From contig CADBYS010000002.1 of NCBI GenBank assembly GCA_902798965.1, forward strand, positions 124,001-188,000: a stretch of DNA of 64,000 bases. Direction: 5' to 3'. The notes beneath the pieces were generated by a model, which was given only the letters and a program-made list of their open reading frames with translations, was not told where the DNA came from and did not search any database. Every line of letters begins with the position of its first letter. The stretch's first letter is position 1. Of this stretch, positions 36,111-45,122 are shown in pieces. Made by a program: the position numbers and the translations under genes. This DNA is from an uncultured Bacteroidales bacterium (GTDB taxonomy: Bacteria; Bacteroidota; Bacteroidia; Bacteroidales; Paludibacteraceae).

Positions 36111-36689
36111 GTGAAGATCATAGGTCTGACATATTGCGATGGCGAACAGAGGCTGGTGCTCAAGAGCGATTCGTCGCTGCTGGTGAACCGCAAACCGCTG
36201 TTCGTACCGGATAAGATAACCGAGTTGCATGCCTTGCCCTGTTGGGTGCTGCGCGTATCGCGCCTGGGGCGTTGCATAGCGCCAAAGTTCGCTCAGCGAT
36301 ACTACGATGCTGTTGCACCCGGAGTGGACTTTTACAGTGCAGACCTGCTCCGTGAGGCCAAGCAGTCAGGCAAACCCTGGACAGAGGCTATAGCTTTTGA
36401 GAACTCGCTGGCAGTAGGCGCATGGCAAGAGCTAAACGGCCTGCAAGCAGCGGAACAGACTCAGTGGTCGGTGCAGCGCGACGGACAACGCATAGAGTGG
36501 ATGACCGCCTCGCTCGAGCAGTGGCAAGAACAGATGGATAGGGCTGTAGCACAGGCAAGCGAGCTGCTAACCATCCGACAAGGAGACTTGATATACATCA
36601 CTGCGCAACAACCAAAACTGCTGCAAACCGAAGATATACTGCGGTGCGAGAACAATGATAAAGAACAATTATTCTGCAAGATAAAATGA
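36111..36689 (+). CDS. FAH-family (fumarylacetoacetate hydrolase-like) protein
   Basis: 192 residues from the GTG at 36111. The centre, RLGRCIAPKFAQRYYDAVAPGVDFYSADLL, and SGKPWTEAIAFENSLAVGAW resemble the Bacteroidota branch of FAH-like isomerase/hydrolase proteins, normally about 200 residues. The metal-binding acidic residues of classical FAH enzymes are hard to recognise, so it may be divergent or inactive. Its stop overlaps the porU start (ATGA), implying translational coupling to type IX secretion, a pairing whose meaning is unclear. Confidence 0.65.
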   Translation: MKIIGLTYCDGEQRLVLKSDSSLLVNRKPLFVPDKITELHALPCWVLRVSRLGRCIAPKFAQRYYDAVAPGVDFYSADLLREAKQSGKPWTEAIAFENSLAVGAWQELNGLQAAEQTQWSVQRDGQRIEWMTASLEQWQEQMDRAVAQASELLTIRQGDLIYITAQQPKLLQTEDILRCENNDKEQLFCKIK

Positions 36690-39600
36690 AGAGATTAGTA
36701 AGCATACTCAGTGTTATATTGCTTGTCACAGCAAGCAGCGTAGCGCATACATATACCGATACATCCGTGCTTGCTACGGGCAAGTGGGTGAAGATACGTG
36801 TGTCGGAAACGGGCATTCATTGTCTCACCTACGACGAGCTTCGCAATGCCGGACTCAACCCCGACAATGTGCGTATCTACGGTTACGGAGGAGCCATGCT
36901 CAGCCAGAACTTCCGTCTTGCAAAGATTGATGACCTGCCGTCTGTCGCCTTATATATGCACAAGGGTGATGATGGTGTGTTCAATTCCGGTGACTATATC
37001 TTGTTCTATGCACAAGGAGTAGATAGTTGGGATTATTCCAACCGTCATTTCGTGCACACACGCAACCCATATAGCAAATACGGATATTATTTCTTATCAG
37101 ACGATGCCGGAGTGCAAACCCTTATTCCCACAGCCCAAGAACTGAGTTCCTATGCCTATAGAGCTGATACCTATACGGCTTACATGGTGCACGATCTGGA
37201 TTCGGTCAACCTGGTTGACGTGTCCGGCAAGGCGGGTGGAGGTCGTACGTTCTATGGCGAACAGCTCAACAGTGCGCGCCCAAGCATGCAAGTGCCCTTC
37301 CCCTTCGAGGATGTGGTAAGCGGTACATCCCTGGATATACGTTGCCGTGTGGCTGCGGCTTCCGGCGAACAAAGTGTTTTCACCATGTCGGTCGGCAGTA
37401 ACTCACGTCAGTCGATCACTGAGAAGATTCTTGTGTCCGACTTCTACACCGAGGCCACGACCAACGAACTAAGTGATCGTTTCACTCTGCCCGCCAACGG
37501 AACAGGTTCGCAGGTCTTCAAGTTGAGTTTTTCCAATTCCGCCATGGGTAGCCGTGGTTACCTGGATTTCATTGAGATGGCGGCAACCTGCCAAATGAAT
37601 ATGCATGGACAAGAGATGCGGATCGTGAATGTGGAGAATCTCAATCAGTCAGGCAATACGCAATACACACTCAGTAATGCCGACGCTTCCGTGCAACTGT
37701 GGGATATAACTGTTCCTACGGCCATCAAGCGCATCCCCGCTACATTGTCCGGCAACAAGCTCACCTTCATCGGCTATAACAACACCTGCCAGACTATTCT
37801 GGCTGTCAAGCCGACGCTGGCTACTGGTTGGCGCAAACCCGTAGTAGTCGGAACTGTACCCAACCAGAACCTGCATGTTTTGCAAGATATCGATCTGGTC
37901 ATCATCTGCCCTGAGGACTTCACGAATGCAGCGCGTATCGTAGCCGATGCCCACGAGATGTACGATGCCATTACCACGGCTGTCGTTACCGACCAACAGG
38001 TATACAACGAGTTCTCATCGGGCGCGCCCGATGCCACCGCTTACCGATGGATCATGAAGATGTTGTACGACCGCGCAGAGGCAGGTATGGGTGCCAAACC
38101 CAAATCGCTCTTACTCTTTGGCGACGGTACGTACGACAACCGCAAACTTTTGCCCAACTCCGGCGCGAACATCCTGCTCACCTACCAGGCTGTCAATAGC
38201 GAAGTGGAAACAAAAGCCTATGCTACCGACGATTACTTCGGATTCTTAGATGATTCGGAAGGTATGTCGGACATCAGCGGCAGGATGGATATAGGAGTGG
38301 GACGTCTGCCGTGCGTAACAGCGGCATCGGCCGAGGCTGTGGCGGAGAAGATAGCCAGGTACATACGCAACGAGAACCCGGGTAAGTGGCATCAGCAGTT
38401 GCTCTTTGTGGCGGACGATGGCGACAGTAACCTCCATACCCGTATCACCGATCTTGCTGCCGAACGTGTGCGCACGCACAACCAGGCATTCGTGGTAAAT
38501 AAGGTTTACCTCGATGCCTACGCACAAGAGGTCAGCGCTTCCGGCGAGAGCTATCCGCTGGCTAAGACGCGTTTCTCCAACCTGCTCAACGAAGGAGTTC
38601 TCTTTTTCGACTATTCTGGACACGGAGGCTATAACAATATTACCTCTGAATATATACTCTCCATGCGTGACTGCAAAACCATGACCAACCGCAACCAGGG
38701 TTTCTGGCTGTTGGCTACGTGCGGTTTTGCACATTTTGATGCTTGTGACCAAAGCGCGAGTGAAGAGGCAGTGCTCAATCCCGATGGTGGAGCTATTGCC
38801 GTCATGTCGGCTTGCCGAACGGTGTATGCCAGTCAGAATAAGGAAATTAACAAGAACGTCTGCGATACCTTGTTCGGGCATAGCAACGACTTCTCGTATC
38901 ATATGACCATCGGCGAGGCGGTACGTATAGGCAAGAACATGACAGGCAGCGATGAAAACAAACTGCCATACATCCTGCTTGGCGACCCCGCCATCCGTCT
39001 GCATTATCCTACCGATTACCGCGTACGTACCGGCATGGCTTCCGATACGCTCAATGCCCTGACTATCCATACCTTCGACGGTTGGGTGGAGACTGAGAAC
39101 GGCGACACGGCACGCGACTTCAACGGGGAGGTGAACATCACCATCATGGATAAGCTGCAGCAGATAACCACGCTCGATAACGATCATGCCGACGAGAGCG
39201 ACAAGGTAAGATATACCTACAACGATTACCCCAATACCTTATATCAAGGGCGCGCGCGCGTAAAGGACGGACAATTCTCCTACACCTTCATGATGCCTAA
39301 GGATATACGGTACAACTTCGGCAACGGACGCGTGACATATCATGCCATCGATAGCGTCAACGGCGAAGGTATAGGCCACTTTGAGGATTTCGTGATCGGA
39401 GGAACATCTCCGGTGGAATTAATTGATACCCTGCCGCCGTTCATCAACATATATCTCAATTCATCCAGCTTCGTGGATGGCGACAAAACGACCGAACAGC
39501 CGCATTTCTTTGCCAATATCTACGATGAGCACGGTATAAATACCGTCGGCTCGGGTATCGGACATGACTTGCTCCTTACCATCGACGACGATCCCAAGCA

Positions 39601-40069
39601 GATGTATGTGGTCAACGATTATTATACATCCAGCGGTACATTCCAGTCGGGACAAGTCAGCTACCGCCTGAGCAACCTTACCGAAGGCAAGCACAGACTC
39701 ACCTTCCGCGCATGGGACTTGTTCAACAACAGTGCAACAGCGTCGTTGAACTTCGAGGTAGTCAAGGATCTCGAACCAACGATGTATTCCGTCATCAGTT
39801 ATCCTAACCCGCTGAAGGTCAGCGAAACGCTGCACTTCACCATCGATTATGACCAACCCGACGAACTCATGCAGATGGATGTGGATGTCTATGCTCCTAC
39901 AGGGCAACAGGTTTACCACATCTCGCGCAAGGGAACGGAGCAGTTTACCTTTGCCATCGATAATGCCAATCTTACGCCCGGCGTATATATGTACCGCGTA
40001 GCGCTTACTACCACCGCCGGTGACATGACAAGCAAATCCGGCAAACTGATTGTGATTGAAAATAAATAA
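36686..40069 (+). CDS. porU: Type IX secretion C-terminal signal peptidase PorU
   Basis: 1127 residues. PorU is the outer-membrane cysteine peptidase that cuts off the C-terminal signal of type IX cargo and attaches cargo to anionic lipopolysaccharide. It has a signal peptide (VILLVTASSVAHT), then a long beta-rich N-terminus and a gingipain-like C25 domain with His646 in YSGHGG and Cys679 in LLATCGFAHFD. It ends with a type-A-like C-terminal domain (YPNPLKVSETL...GVYMYRV). Partner gene porV follows after 120 bp, and the cargo-type proteins in this window match. Confidence 0.95.
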   Translation: MKRLVSILSVILLVTASSVAHTYTDTSVLATGKWVKIRVSETGIHCLTYDELRNAGLNPDNVRIYGYGGAMLSQNFRLAKIDDLPSVALYMHKGDDGVFNSGDYILFYAQGVDSWDYSNRHFVHTRNPYSKYGYYFLSDDAGVQTLIPTAQELSSYAYRADTYTAYMVHDLDSVNLVDVSGKAGGGRTFYGEQLNSARPSMQVPFPFEDVVSGTSLDIRCRVAAASGEQSVFTMSVGSNSRQSITEKILVSDFYTEATTNELSDRFTLPANGTGSQVFKLSFSNSAMGSRGYLDFIEMAATCQMNMHGQEMRIVNVENLNQSGNTQYTLSNADASVQLWDITVPTAIKRIPATLSGNKLTFIGYNNTCQTILAVKPTLATGWRKPVVVGTVPNQNLHVLQDIDLVIICPEDFTNAARIVADAHEMYDAITTAVVTDQQVYNEFSSGAPDATAYRWIMKMLYDRAEAGMGAKPKSLLLFGDGTYDNRKLLPNSGANILLTYQAVNSEVETKAYATDDYFGFLDDSEGMSDISGRMDIGVGRLPCVTAASAEAVAEKIARYIRNENPGKWHQQLLFVADDGDSNLHTRITDLAAERVRTHNQAFVVNKVYLDAYAQEVSASGESYPLAKTRFSNLLNEGVLFFDYSGHGGYNNITSEYILSMRDCKTMTNRNQGFWLLATCGFAHFDACDQSASEEAVLNPDGGAIAVMSACRTVYASQNKEINKNVCDTLFGHSNDFSYHMTIGEAVRIGKNMTGSDENKLPYILLGDPAIRLHYPTDYRVRTGMASDTLNALTIHTFDGWVETENGDTARDFNGEVNITIMDKLQQITTLDNDHADESDKVRYTYNDYPNTLYQGRARVKDGQFSYTFMMPKDIRYNFGNGRVTYHAIDSVNGEGIGHFEDFVIGGTSPVELIDTLPPFINIYLNSSSFVDGDKTTEQPHFFANIYDEHGINTVGSGIGHDLLLTIDDDPKQMYVVNDYYTSSGTFQSGQVSYRLSNLTEGKHRLTFRAWDLFNNSATASLNFEVVKDLEPTMYSVISYPNPLKVSETLHFTIDYDQPDELMQMDVDVYAPTGQQVYHISRKGTEQFTFAIDNANLTPGVYMYRVALTTTAGDMTSKSGKLIVIENK

Positions 40070-40136
40070 CCAAATAGTAAACGATTAAAAGTAAATAATT
40101 TTGCCTATGAAGCAACTTTAAGAAAATCGAACAAGC

Positions 40137-40156
40137 ATCAGCCATGCTTGGCTGAT
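40137..40156 (+). other. Hairpin upstream of porV
   Basis: ATCAGCCA-TGCT-TGGCTGAT, 8-bp stem, 33 bp before porV. It overlaps an alternative pairing of CAAGCA (40133-40138) with TGCTTG (40145-40150), so two exclusive folds are possible. The same stem recurs at 46376. Confidence 0.65.
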
Positions 40157-40189
40157 ATTAACAACGAAATAATTAACAAACAATAAAAA

Positions 40190-41401
40190 ATGAAAAAATC
40201 TTTTTTAGTTATCGTCGCATCGTTGCTGGCAGTTATGCCGGCTGTTGCGCAATTCCCTACTGATTACAACAACCCGATTATTACAGGTCAACCCTCATTA
40301 AGTATCACTCCTGATGCCCGTGGTGCAGCCATGGGTGATGCAGGTGTGGCAACTAATCCGGATATGAACTCGCAGTATTGGAACCCTGCCAAGTATGCCT
40401 TTATGGATATGCGCGGTGGTATCAATGCGTCCTACACGCCGTGGTTGCGTAAGTTAGGAGTAACTGATATCGACCTGGCTTACATCTCAGGTTTCTACAA
40501 GTGGGATGACGTGCAGGCTGTAGCTATGTCGTTGACTTACTTCTCAATGGGTGAGGTGGCAATGACCGACCAGGAGGCACGTCTGCTGGGGCAGGCACAT
40601 CCTCACGAGTTCTCGCTCGATGCATCGTACTCGCGCAAACTGCATGAGTATGTATCCATGGGTGTCGCACTGCGCCTTATCTATTCCGACCTCACCAACG
40701 GTATGAAATCTTCCACCAGCGGTGATGCTACCGATTACCATCCCGCCGTTACCGCTGCGGCTGATGTGTCGGTTTACTACAAGCAACCGATCACCTTGCC
40801 TATGGGCGAGAGTTATGTCAGCGCAGGCTTGAACCTGCAGAACCTCGGTGGTAAGTTGAGCTATAACAATGTCACGCACAACTTCATCCCCGCTACCTTG
40901 CGTATCGGTGCTGCGTACGAGTTGCCGTTCGATGACTACAACCGCTTGCAGATGACCGTGGAGGCACGCAAACTCATGGTTCCTTCCAAGAAATCAAGAT
41001 ATGCGCCTACTTTCGATCCTAACGATCCGGCTAACGCAACTACCAACCAGTATTCCACCGAGGATTATTCCAACCTCACATCCGTCAAGGGTATCTTCCA
41101 GTCGTTTGGCGATGCGCCGTTCGGCGCTGCCGAGGAGTTCAAGGAAGTAGGATGGGGTATAGGTGCTGAGTACTCCTACAACCGCCAGTTCTTTGCGCGC
41201 TTGGGTTACTCCCACGAGGACTTTATCAAGGGTAACCGTCGTCTGGTACAGGTTGGTGCAGGTTTCCACCTCTCCATCTTCATGCTCGACTTCGCATACA
41301 CCATTGCTACTGCTCCTACCAACCCTCTCGATCAGACGATGCGCTTCACGCTCGGCTTTGACCTGGCAGGTATCAAGGATCTGGTTAACAACAAGAAATA
41401 A
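40190..41401 (+). CDS. porV: Type IX secretion outer-membrane protein PorV
   Basis: 403 residues. PorV is a 14-stranded FadL-like barrel that shuttles cargo from the translocon to PorU. The signal peptide ends VMPAVAQ; ITPDARGAAMGDAGVATNPDMNSQYWNPAKYAFM is the family hallmark, and alternating strands end in FTLGFDLAGIKDL. The A-rich leader after the hairpin is typical of highly expressed Bacteroidota genes. Confidence 0.96.
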   Translation: MKKSFLVIVASLLAVMPAVAQFPTDYNNPIITGQPSLSITPDARGAAMGDAGVATNPDMNSQYWNPAKYAFMDMRGGINASYTPWLRKLGVTDIDLAYISGFYKWDDVQAVAMSLTYFSMGEVAMTDQEARLLGQAHPHEFSLDASYSRKLHEYVSMGVALRLIYSDLTNGMKSSTSGDATDYHPAVTAAADVSVYYKQPITLPMGESYVSAGLNLQNLGGKLSYNNVTHNFIPATLRIGAAYELPFDDYNRLQMTVEARKLMVPSKKSRYAPTFDPNDPANATTNQYSTEDYSNLTSVKGIFQSFGDAPFGAAEEFKEVGWGIGAEYSYNRQFFARLGYSHEDFIKGNRRLVQVGAGFHLSIFMLDFAYTIATAPTNPLDQTMRFTLGFDLAGIKDLVNNKK

Positions 41402-41407
41402 TTAGGC

Positions 41408-41435
41408 TTTCGACTTTCGACTTTTGTCTTTCGAC
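41408..41435 (+). repeat. TTTCGAC heptanucleotide repeat before ispF
   Basis: Four 7-nt units (TTTCGAC, TTTCGAC, TTTTGTC, TTTCGAC) fill the porV-ispF gap and end 1 nt before the ispF ATG. Confidence 0.95.
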
Positions 41436-41436
41436 T

Positions 41437-41985
41437 ATGCGAATAGGCTTTGGATATGATGTGCACGCTTTTGCCCCTAACCGCGAATTGTGGTTAGGGG
41501 GCATTCGCGTGCCCTGTGAATTTGGCTTGCTCGGTCACTCCGATGCTGACGTGCTCATTCATGCTCTGTGCGATGCCATACTCGGTGCTGCGGCTATGCG
41601 CGATATAGGCTATCACTTTCCGGATACTAAAGGCAATGAGTATGAGGGCATTGACTCCAAGATCCTCTTGCGCCGCGTGATGGCTATGGTGCGTGAGGCG
41701 GGCTACGAACTCTCGAACTGCGACTGCACCGTGTGTGCGCAAGCCCCCAAACTCCTGCCATACATCCCCGATATGCAGCACTGCTTGGCTGAGGTCATGG
41801 GCGTTAGCGACAATCAGGTCAGCGTCAAAGCCACTACCACCGAACATCTCGGATTCGTCGGACGAAAAGAGGGCATAGCTGCCTACGCAGTGGCACTCCT
41901 CACTGAGCAACAGTCCAACAGCGAAGCGATCTCACAGCGCAGCGGTCTCACAGTGAAACGGTCTAACAGCGAAGCGGTCTCATAG
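41437..41985 (+). CDS. ispF: 2-C-methyl-D-erythritol 2,4-cyclodiphosphate synthase with repeat-made tail
   Basis: 182 residues; the family normally ends near 157-160. It cyclises CDP-ME-2-phosphate in the MEP pathway. The zinc site is in GYDVHAF (Asp8, His10) and LLGHSDADVLIHALCDAI (His near 42). DCTVCAQAPKL and VSVKATTTEHLGFVGR close the core. The last 22 or so residues (SNSEAISQRSGLTVKRSNSE) come from a 16-nt tandem repeat. The TAG stop is inside unit 5, sharing its G with the GTG start of the next gene. Confidence 0.95.
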   Translation: MRIGFGYDVHAFAPNRELWLGGIRVPCEFGLLGHSDADVLIHALCDAILGAAAMRDIGYHFPDTKGNEYEGIDSKILLRRVMAMVREAGYELSNCDCTVCAQAPKLLPYIPDMQHCLAEVMGVSDNQVSVKATTTEHLGFVGRKEGIAAYAVALLTEQQSNSEAISQRSGLTVKRSNSEAVS

Positions 41986-41998
41986 TGAAACGGTCTCT
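41919..41998 (+). repeat. Five 16-nt hairpin units across the ispF stop
   Basis: CAGCGAAGCGATCTCA, CAGCGCAGCGGTCTCA, CAGTGAAACGGTCTAA, CAGCGAAGCGGTCTCA, TAGTGAAACGGTCTCT. Each has a tiny stem (GC/GC or GT/AC) followed by (G/A)TCT. They make the ispF tail and stop, and give the next gene its start. Confidence 0.95.
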
Positions 41999-42386
41999 TA
42001 TCATATGGATACTCTTCCTGCTCTTCTGCTATTCGCTCAAGGCGCAGGATATGCCCAACTACCGCAGAACAACAATGCTGCCTGAGCAGTATTTGTATCT
42101 TGCCGGAACAGATTTGCATGTGAAAAATCGCGGAGAGATGTATCAATATACGTTGGCAGAAAATTCCTATGCCTATGTGTACTTGTTTCCTTCGCTCGAT
42201 TCAGTTATACTTATTCGTACGCAATGTGCACCTATGTGTTGCTCGTATGTGCAAGTGTGTGACAGAGAGTGGAATGTGTTGCGCACTATCCCTGCTCCCG
42301 ACAGCATTGTGATGCCTGATGCCTATGTGCTCGATGGGCAGTTGATTTGGCGTGAGAATTTCGTGGAAGACGAATCCCCGAAATAG
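41985..42386 (+). CDS. Hypothetical secreted protein
   Basis: 133 residues, starting at a GTG supplied by the fifth repeat unit: M-K-R-S, then a hydrophobic signal segment LIIWILFLLFCYSLKA and a cleavage site near QDM. The mature part has several cysteines (QCAPMCCSYVQVC) that could form disulfides, and a mixed strand pattern. I do not recognise the family. Since no other start is in frame before the signal peptide, the repeat must have supplied or replaced its start. It lies between ispF and aroK. Confidence 0.65.
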   Translation: MKRSLIIWILFLLFCYSLKAQDMPNYRRTTMLPEQYLYLAGTDLHVKNRGEMYQYTLAENSYAYVYLFPSLDSVILIRTQCAPMCCSYVQVCDREWNVLRTIPAPDSIVMPDAYVLDGQLIWRENFVEDESPK

Positions 42387-42421
42387 CTTTTGTCTTTTGT
42401 CTTTTGTCTTTTGTCTTTTGT
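42387..42421 (+). repeat. Five CTTTTGT units before aroK
   Basis: Five exact 7-nt units ending 5 nt before the aroK ATG. Confidence 0.95.
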
Positions 42422-42426
42422 GTATT

Positions 42427-42990
42427 ATGCTGACATATCCGATATATCTGATAGGTTACATGGGAGCAGGCAAGACTACTGTTGGTCGCCTGCTCGCTCA
42501 GCGTTTGGGCTGGCACTTTGTCGATCTTGACGAGGCTTTTCATGAGATTCATGGTCTTAGCCCTGCCGATTACATCCGTACCTATGGTATCGAGGCTTTT
42601 CGCCGTAAGGAGAAGTATGTGCTTGAGGATCTTGCTGAACTGCCTGTGGATAAGGTCGTGTATGCTACCGGAGGCGGCTACCCTTGCTGGGAAGATAACA
42701 TGGAGTGTCTCAAGGAGTTGGGCACTTCGTTCTATCTGCGTTGGCAACCGCATCACCTCGCTCAGCGCCTGGCACTAACTAATCTTGACGAACGCCCGTT
42801 GCTGCATGGCAAGGATGCCGAGGAAATCCTAAGTGTCATTCTGCCGCAACTCGAGGCACGCAGCCCCTTCTACGAGCAAGCCGACTTCATTCTTGATGCA
42901 CCCGTCCAAGATGATGGCACCATCAACGGATCTGAAGACGAACAACTCGCTCTGCAACTTTATAATATGATTGCTAATGATGACTATTAA
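42427..42990 (+). CDS. aroK: Shikimate kinase
   Basis: 187 residues from the ATG at 42427; the upstream in-frame extension is translated repeat. It phosphorylates shikimate for aromatic amino acids. It has Walker A GYMGAGKTTVG, the shikimate site DLDEAFHEIHG and FRRKEK, GGGYPCWED, and the lid DERPLLHG. Its end overlaps the sufE-like start by about 11 bp. Confidence 0.95.
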   Translation: MLTYPIYLIGYMGAGKTTVGRLLAQRLGWHFVDLDEAFHEIHGLSPADYIRTYGIEAFRRKEKYVLEDLAELPVDKVVYATGGGYPCWEDNMECLKELGTSFYLRWQPHHLAQRLALTNLDERPLLHGKDAEEILSVILPQLEARSPFYEQADFILDAPVQDDGTINGSEDEQLALQLYNMIANDDY

Positions 42991-43399
42991 TTCCATACAA
43001 GACGAGATCATCGATGAGTTCAGCATGGTTGACGACTGGCTCGACCGATACACCATGCTCATCGATTACGGCAAAGACCTGCCGCCGTTTCCTGCCGAAC
43101 TGCGCACACCGCAGAACCTGATTGACGGTTGTCAGTCACAGGTATGGTTCACTGCCGAACTACGCGATGGCTGTGTGTTCTACCGGGCAGATAGCGACGC
43201 ACTGCTCGTCAAGGGCATTGTGGCATTGCTGCTGCGCGTACTCAGCGGACAACCCGCTAAGCAGATCGTAGATGCCGATTTGTATTTTATCGAACGCATA
43301 GGGCTCAAGGAGCATCTCTCACCCACGCGCAGCAACGGACTAAACGCCATGCTCCATCAGATGAGACTCTATGCCCTCGCCCTCTCCGCCAAATCATAA
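42980..43399 (+). CDS. sufE: SufE-family cysteine desulfurase partner
   Basis: About 139 residues from the second of two adjacent ATGs (42977 and 42980). SufE accepts sulfur from SufS for iron-sulfur cluster building. The active cysteine is in PQNLIDGCQSQVWF; the helical N-terminus (IIDEFSMVDDWLDRYTMLIDYGKDLPP) is typical. It overlaps the end of aroK. No sufS, sufB or sufC lies in the window. Confidence 0.92.
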   Translation: MTINSIQDEIIDEFSMVDDWLDRYTMLIDYGKDLPPFPAELRTPQNLIDGCQSQVWFTAELRDGCVFYRADSDALLVKGIVALLLRVLSGQPAKQIVDADLYFIERIGLKEHLSPTRSNGLNAMLHQMRLYALALSAKS

Positions 43400-43400
43400 A

Positions 43401-43437
43401 TCGTCAATCGTCAATCGTAAATTGTCAAATCGTCAAT
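43401..43437 (+). repeat. TCGTCAA heptanucleotide repeat
   Basis: Five near-identical 7- to 8-nt units fill the sufE-WYL gene gap. Confidence 0.92.
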
Positions 43438-43443
43438 ATTTTC

Positions 43444-44373
43444 ATGAGCCCCGCACAAGTATTCAAGGTATATATATGGATGGTCGATACCATTTCTTCC
43501 GGTCGATTGACCAAGGAGGATATCGATCGTCGTTGGGCACATTCCGCTGTCAATACGTACGGTGAACCGGATTTCCCAAAACGCAAATTCCATCGGTACA
43601 AGGAGGATATACTCACCCTTTTCGGTATCAACATTAAGTGTAACAGACGTAATGGCTATTACTATATCGATAATGATGAAGATACGAGGCTCTGGGGAGG
43701 TATGCAGCAGTATATTACTACAACGTTCTCCTTGAAGGCTACCATCGACGAGTCTGATGGTTTGGATGAATCCTTGTTGCTCGAGTCTATCCCCCAAGGA
43801 GCGAAGTATCTGACTACCATCATGCGCGCTATTCATGCACGCAAACAACTGCTCGTCACCTATCATTCTTACGACCGCAACAGCGATTACGATATGTTTT
43901 TCTCCCCCTATTGTCTGCGCGTGTTCAAGCAGCGCTGGTACATGGTCGGAGAGGCATCTACCCATCCACGGGAGATACGTGTGTATGCACTTGATCGCGT
44001 GATGGATATGCATGCACTTGATAACGATTACTATATTCCCGAAGGATTCAATCCCAAGTTGTTCTTTAAGGATTATTACGGGGTGTTCTTGAACGCCAAA
44101 CCTTGTCTGCTACGTATTGAGGTCACGCCACATGCAGCTTTGTTCCTGCGTTCTTTGCCCCTCCATCACTCGCAGCGCGAACTGTCACCCGAAGAGGCGG
44201 CGCCTTATCTTACTACACCCGGCAATGTGGTCATGGAGTACTTCGTTGCGCCTACCTTCGATTTCATACAACAGCTCCGCACCTTTGGCGCTGAACTGCG
44301 CGTGTTGGCACCGCTCAGCCTGGCCAAGCAAATGAGGCAAGATGCCGAACAACTCCTCGCACGCTACAGCTAA
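43444..44373 (+). CDS. WYL-domain transcriptional regulator
   Basis: 309 residues. Residues 1-110 are a helix-turn-helix-like N-terminus; 125-225 the WYL domain, with ISPYCLRVFKQRWYMVGE-type core (SPYCLRVFKQRWYMVGE); the rest is the C-terminal WCX extension. Such proteins control stress, defence or metabolic genes, often by sensing nucleotides or single-stranded DNA. The ABC efflux genes 33 bp downstream are possible targets, which is inference from position. Confidence 0.87.
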   Translation: MSPAQVFKVYIWMVDTISSGRLTKEDIDRRWAHSAVNTYGEPDFPKRKFHRYKEDILTLFGINIKCNRRNGYYYIDNDEDTRLWGGMQQYITTTFSLKATIDESDGLDESLLLESIPQGAKYLTTIMRAIHARKQLLVTYHSYDRNSDYDMFFSPYCLRVFKQRWYMVGEASTHPREIRVYALDRVMDMHALDNDYYIPEGFNPKLFFKDYYGVFLNAKPCLLRIEVTPHAALFLRSLPLHHSQRELSPEEAAPYLTTPGNVVMEYFVAPTFDFIQQLRTFGAELRVLAPLSLAKQMRQDAEQLLARYS

Positions 44374-44406
44374 CTGATTGCTGATCACTATAAACTGATT
44401 GCTTAA

Positions 44407-45069
44407 ATGATTGATCTTCACAACATCCATAAGTCCTACAATCTGGGCAAACCCAACGAGTTGCACGTACTCAAGGGCATCGACCTCACAATCGGTGACG
44501 GTGAGTTCGTAAGTATCATGGGTGCTTCCGGTAGCGGCAAGAGTACTTTGCTCAATATCCTGGGCATACTTGATAACTATGATCAGGGCGAGTACTATCT
44601 TGCCGGTCGGCTTATCAAGTCGCAGTCGGAGACCGAGGCAGCCAAGCTTCGTAACGAACTCATCGGCTTCGTTTTTCAGTCGTTTAACCTGCTTAACTAC
44701 AAGTCCGCACTGGATAATGTGGCGTTACCCTTGTACTATAAAGGGGTAGGGCGCAAGGAACGTAACCGCCGGGCTATGGAGGAACTGGAGCGAATGGGTT
44801 TGGCAGCTTGGGCGGAGCACCTGCCCAGCGAGATGTCAGGCGGTCAACGTCAGCGTGTGGCTATCGCGCGAGCTATCGTCAGCAACCCCAAGATCCTCCT
44901 TGCCGACGAACCCACCGGAGCGCTCGACTCCAAAACGACCGTTGAAGTGATGGATATTTTCAAGCAACTCAATGCCGAAGGCATAACCACCATCATCGTT
45001 ACCCACGAGCAATCCGTGGCCGATACCACCCGCCGCATCATCCGCATCAAGGACGGACTCATCGTCTAA
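44407..45069 (+). CDS. MacB/LolD-type ABC transporter ATPase
   Basis: 220 residues. Walker A GASGSGKST, Q-loop FVFQSFNL, signature MSGGQRQRVAIARA, Walker B ILLADEPTGALD and H-loop VTHEQ. This subfamily powers tripartite efflux or lipoprotein release. It heads a five-gene set: ATPase, two FtsX-type permeases, HlyD-like adaptor, TolC-like channel. Confidence 0.95.
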   Translation: MIDLHNIHKSYNLGKPNELHVLKGIDLTIGDGEFVSIMGASGSGKSTLLNILGILDNYDQGEYYLAGRLIKSQSETEAAKLRNELIGFVFQSFNLLNYKSALDNVALPLYYKGVGRKERNRRAMEELERMGLAAWAEHLPSEMSGGQRQRVAIARAIVSNPKILLADEPTGALDSKTTVEVMDIFKQLNAEGITTIIVTHEQSVADTTRRIIRIKDGLIV

Positions 45070-45120
45070 ATCACAAATCACCAAACACAAATCACCAATC
45101 ACAAATCACAAATAACAAAT
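45069..45120 (+). repeat. AATCACA heptanucleotide repeat
   Basis: Seven degenerate units (AATCACA, AATCACC, AACACA, AATAACA) fill the gap up to the TTG start of the first permease. Confidence 0.92.
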
Positions 45121-45122
45121 CC

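Noticed and set aside
40096-40103. TAATTTTG as a porV promoter
   Set aside because: The -7-like word fits but no TTG lies 20 nt upstream, unlike all other promoters here.
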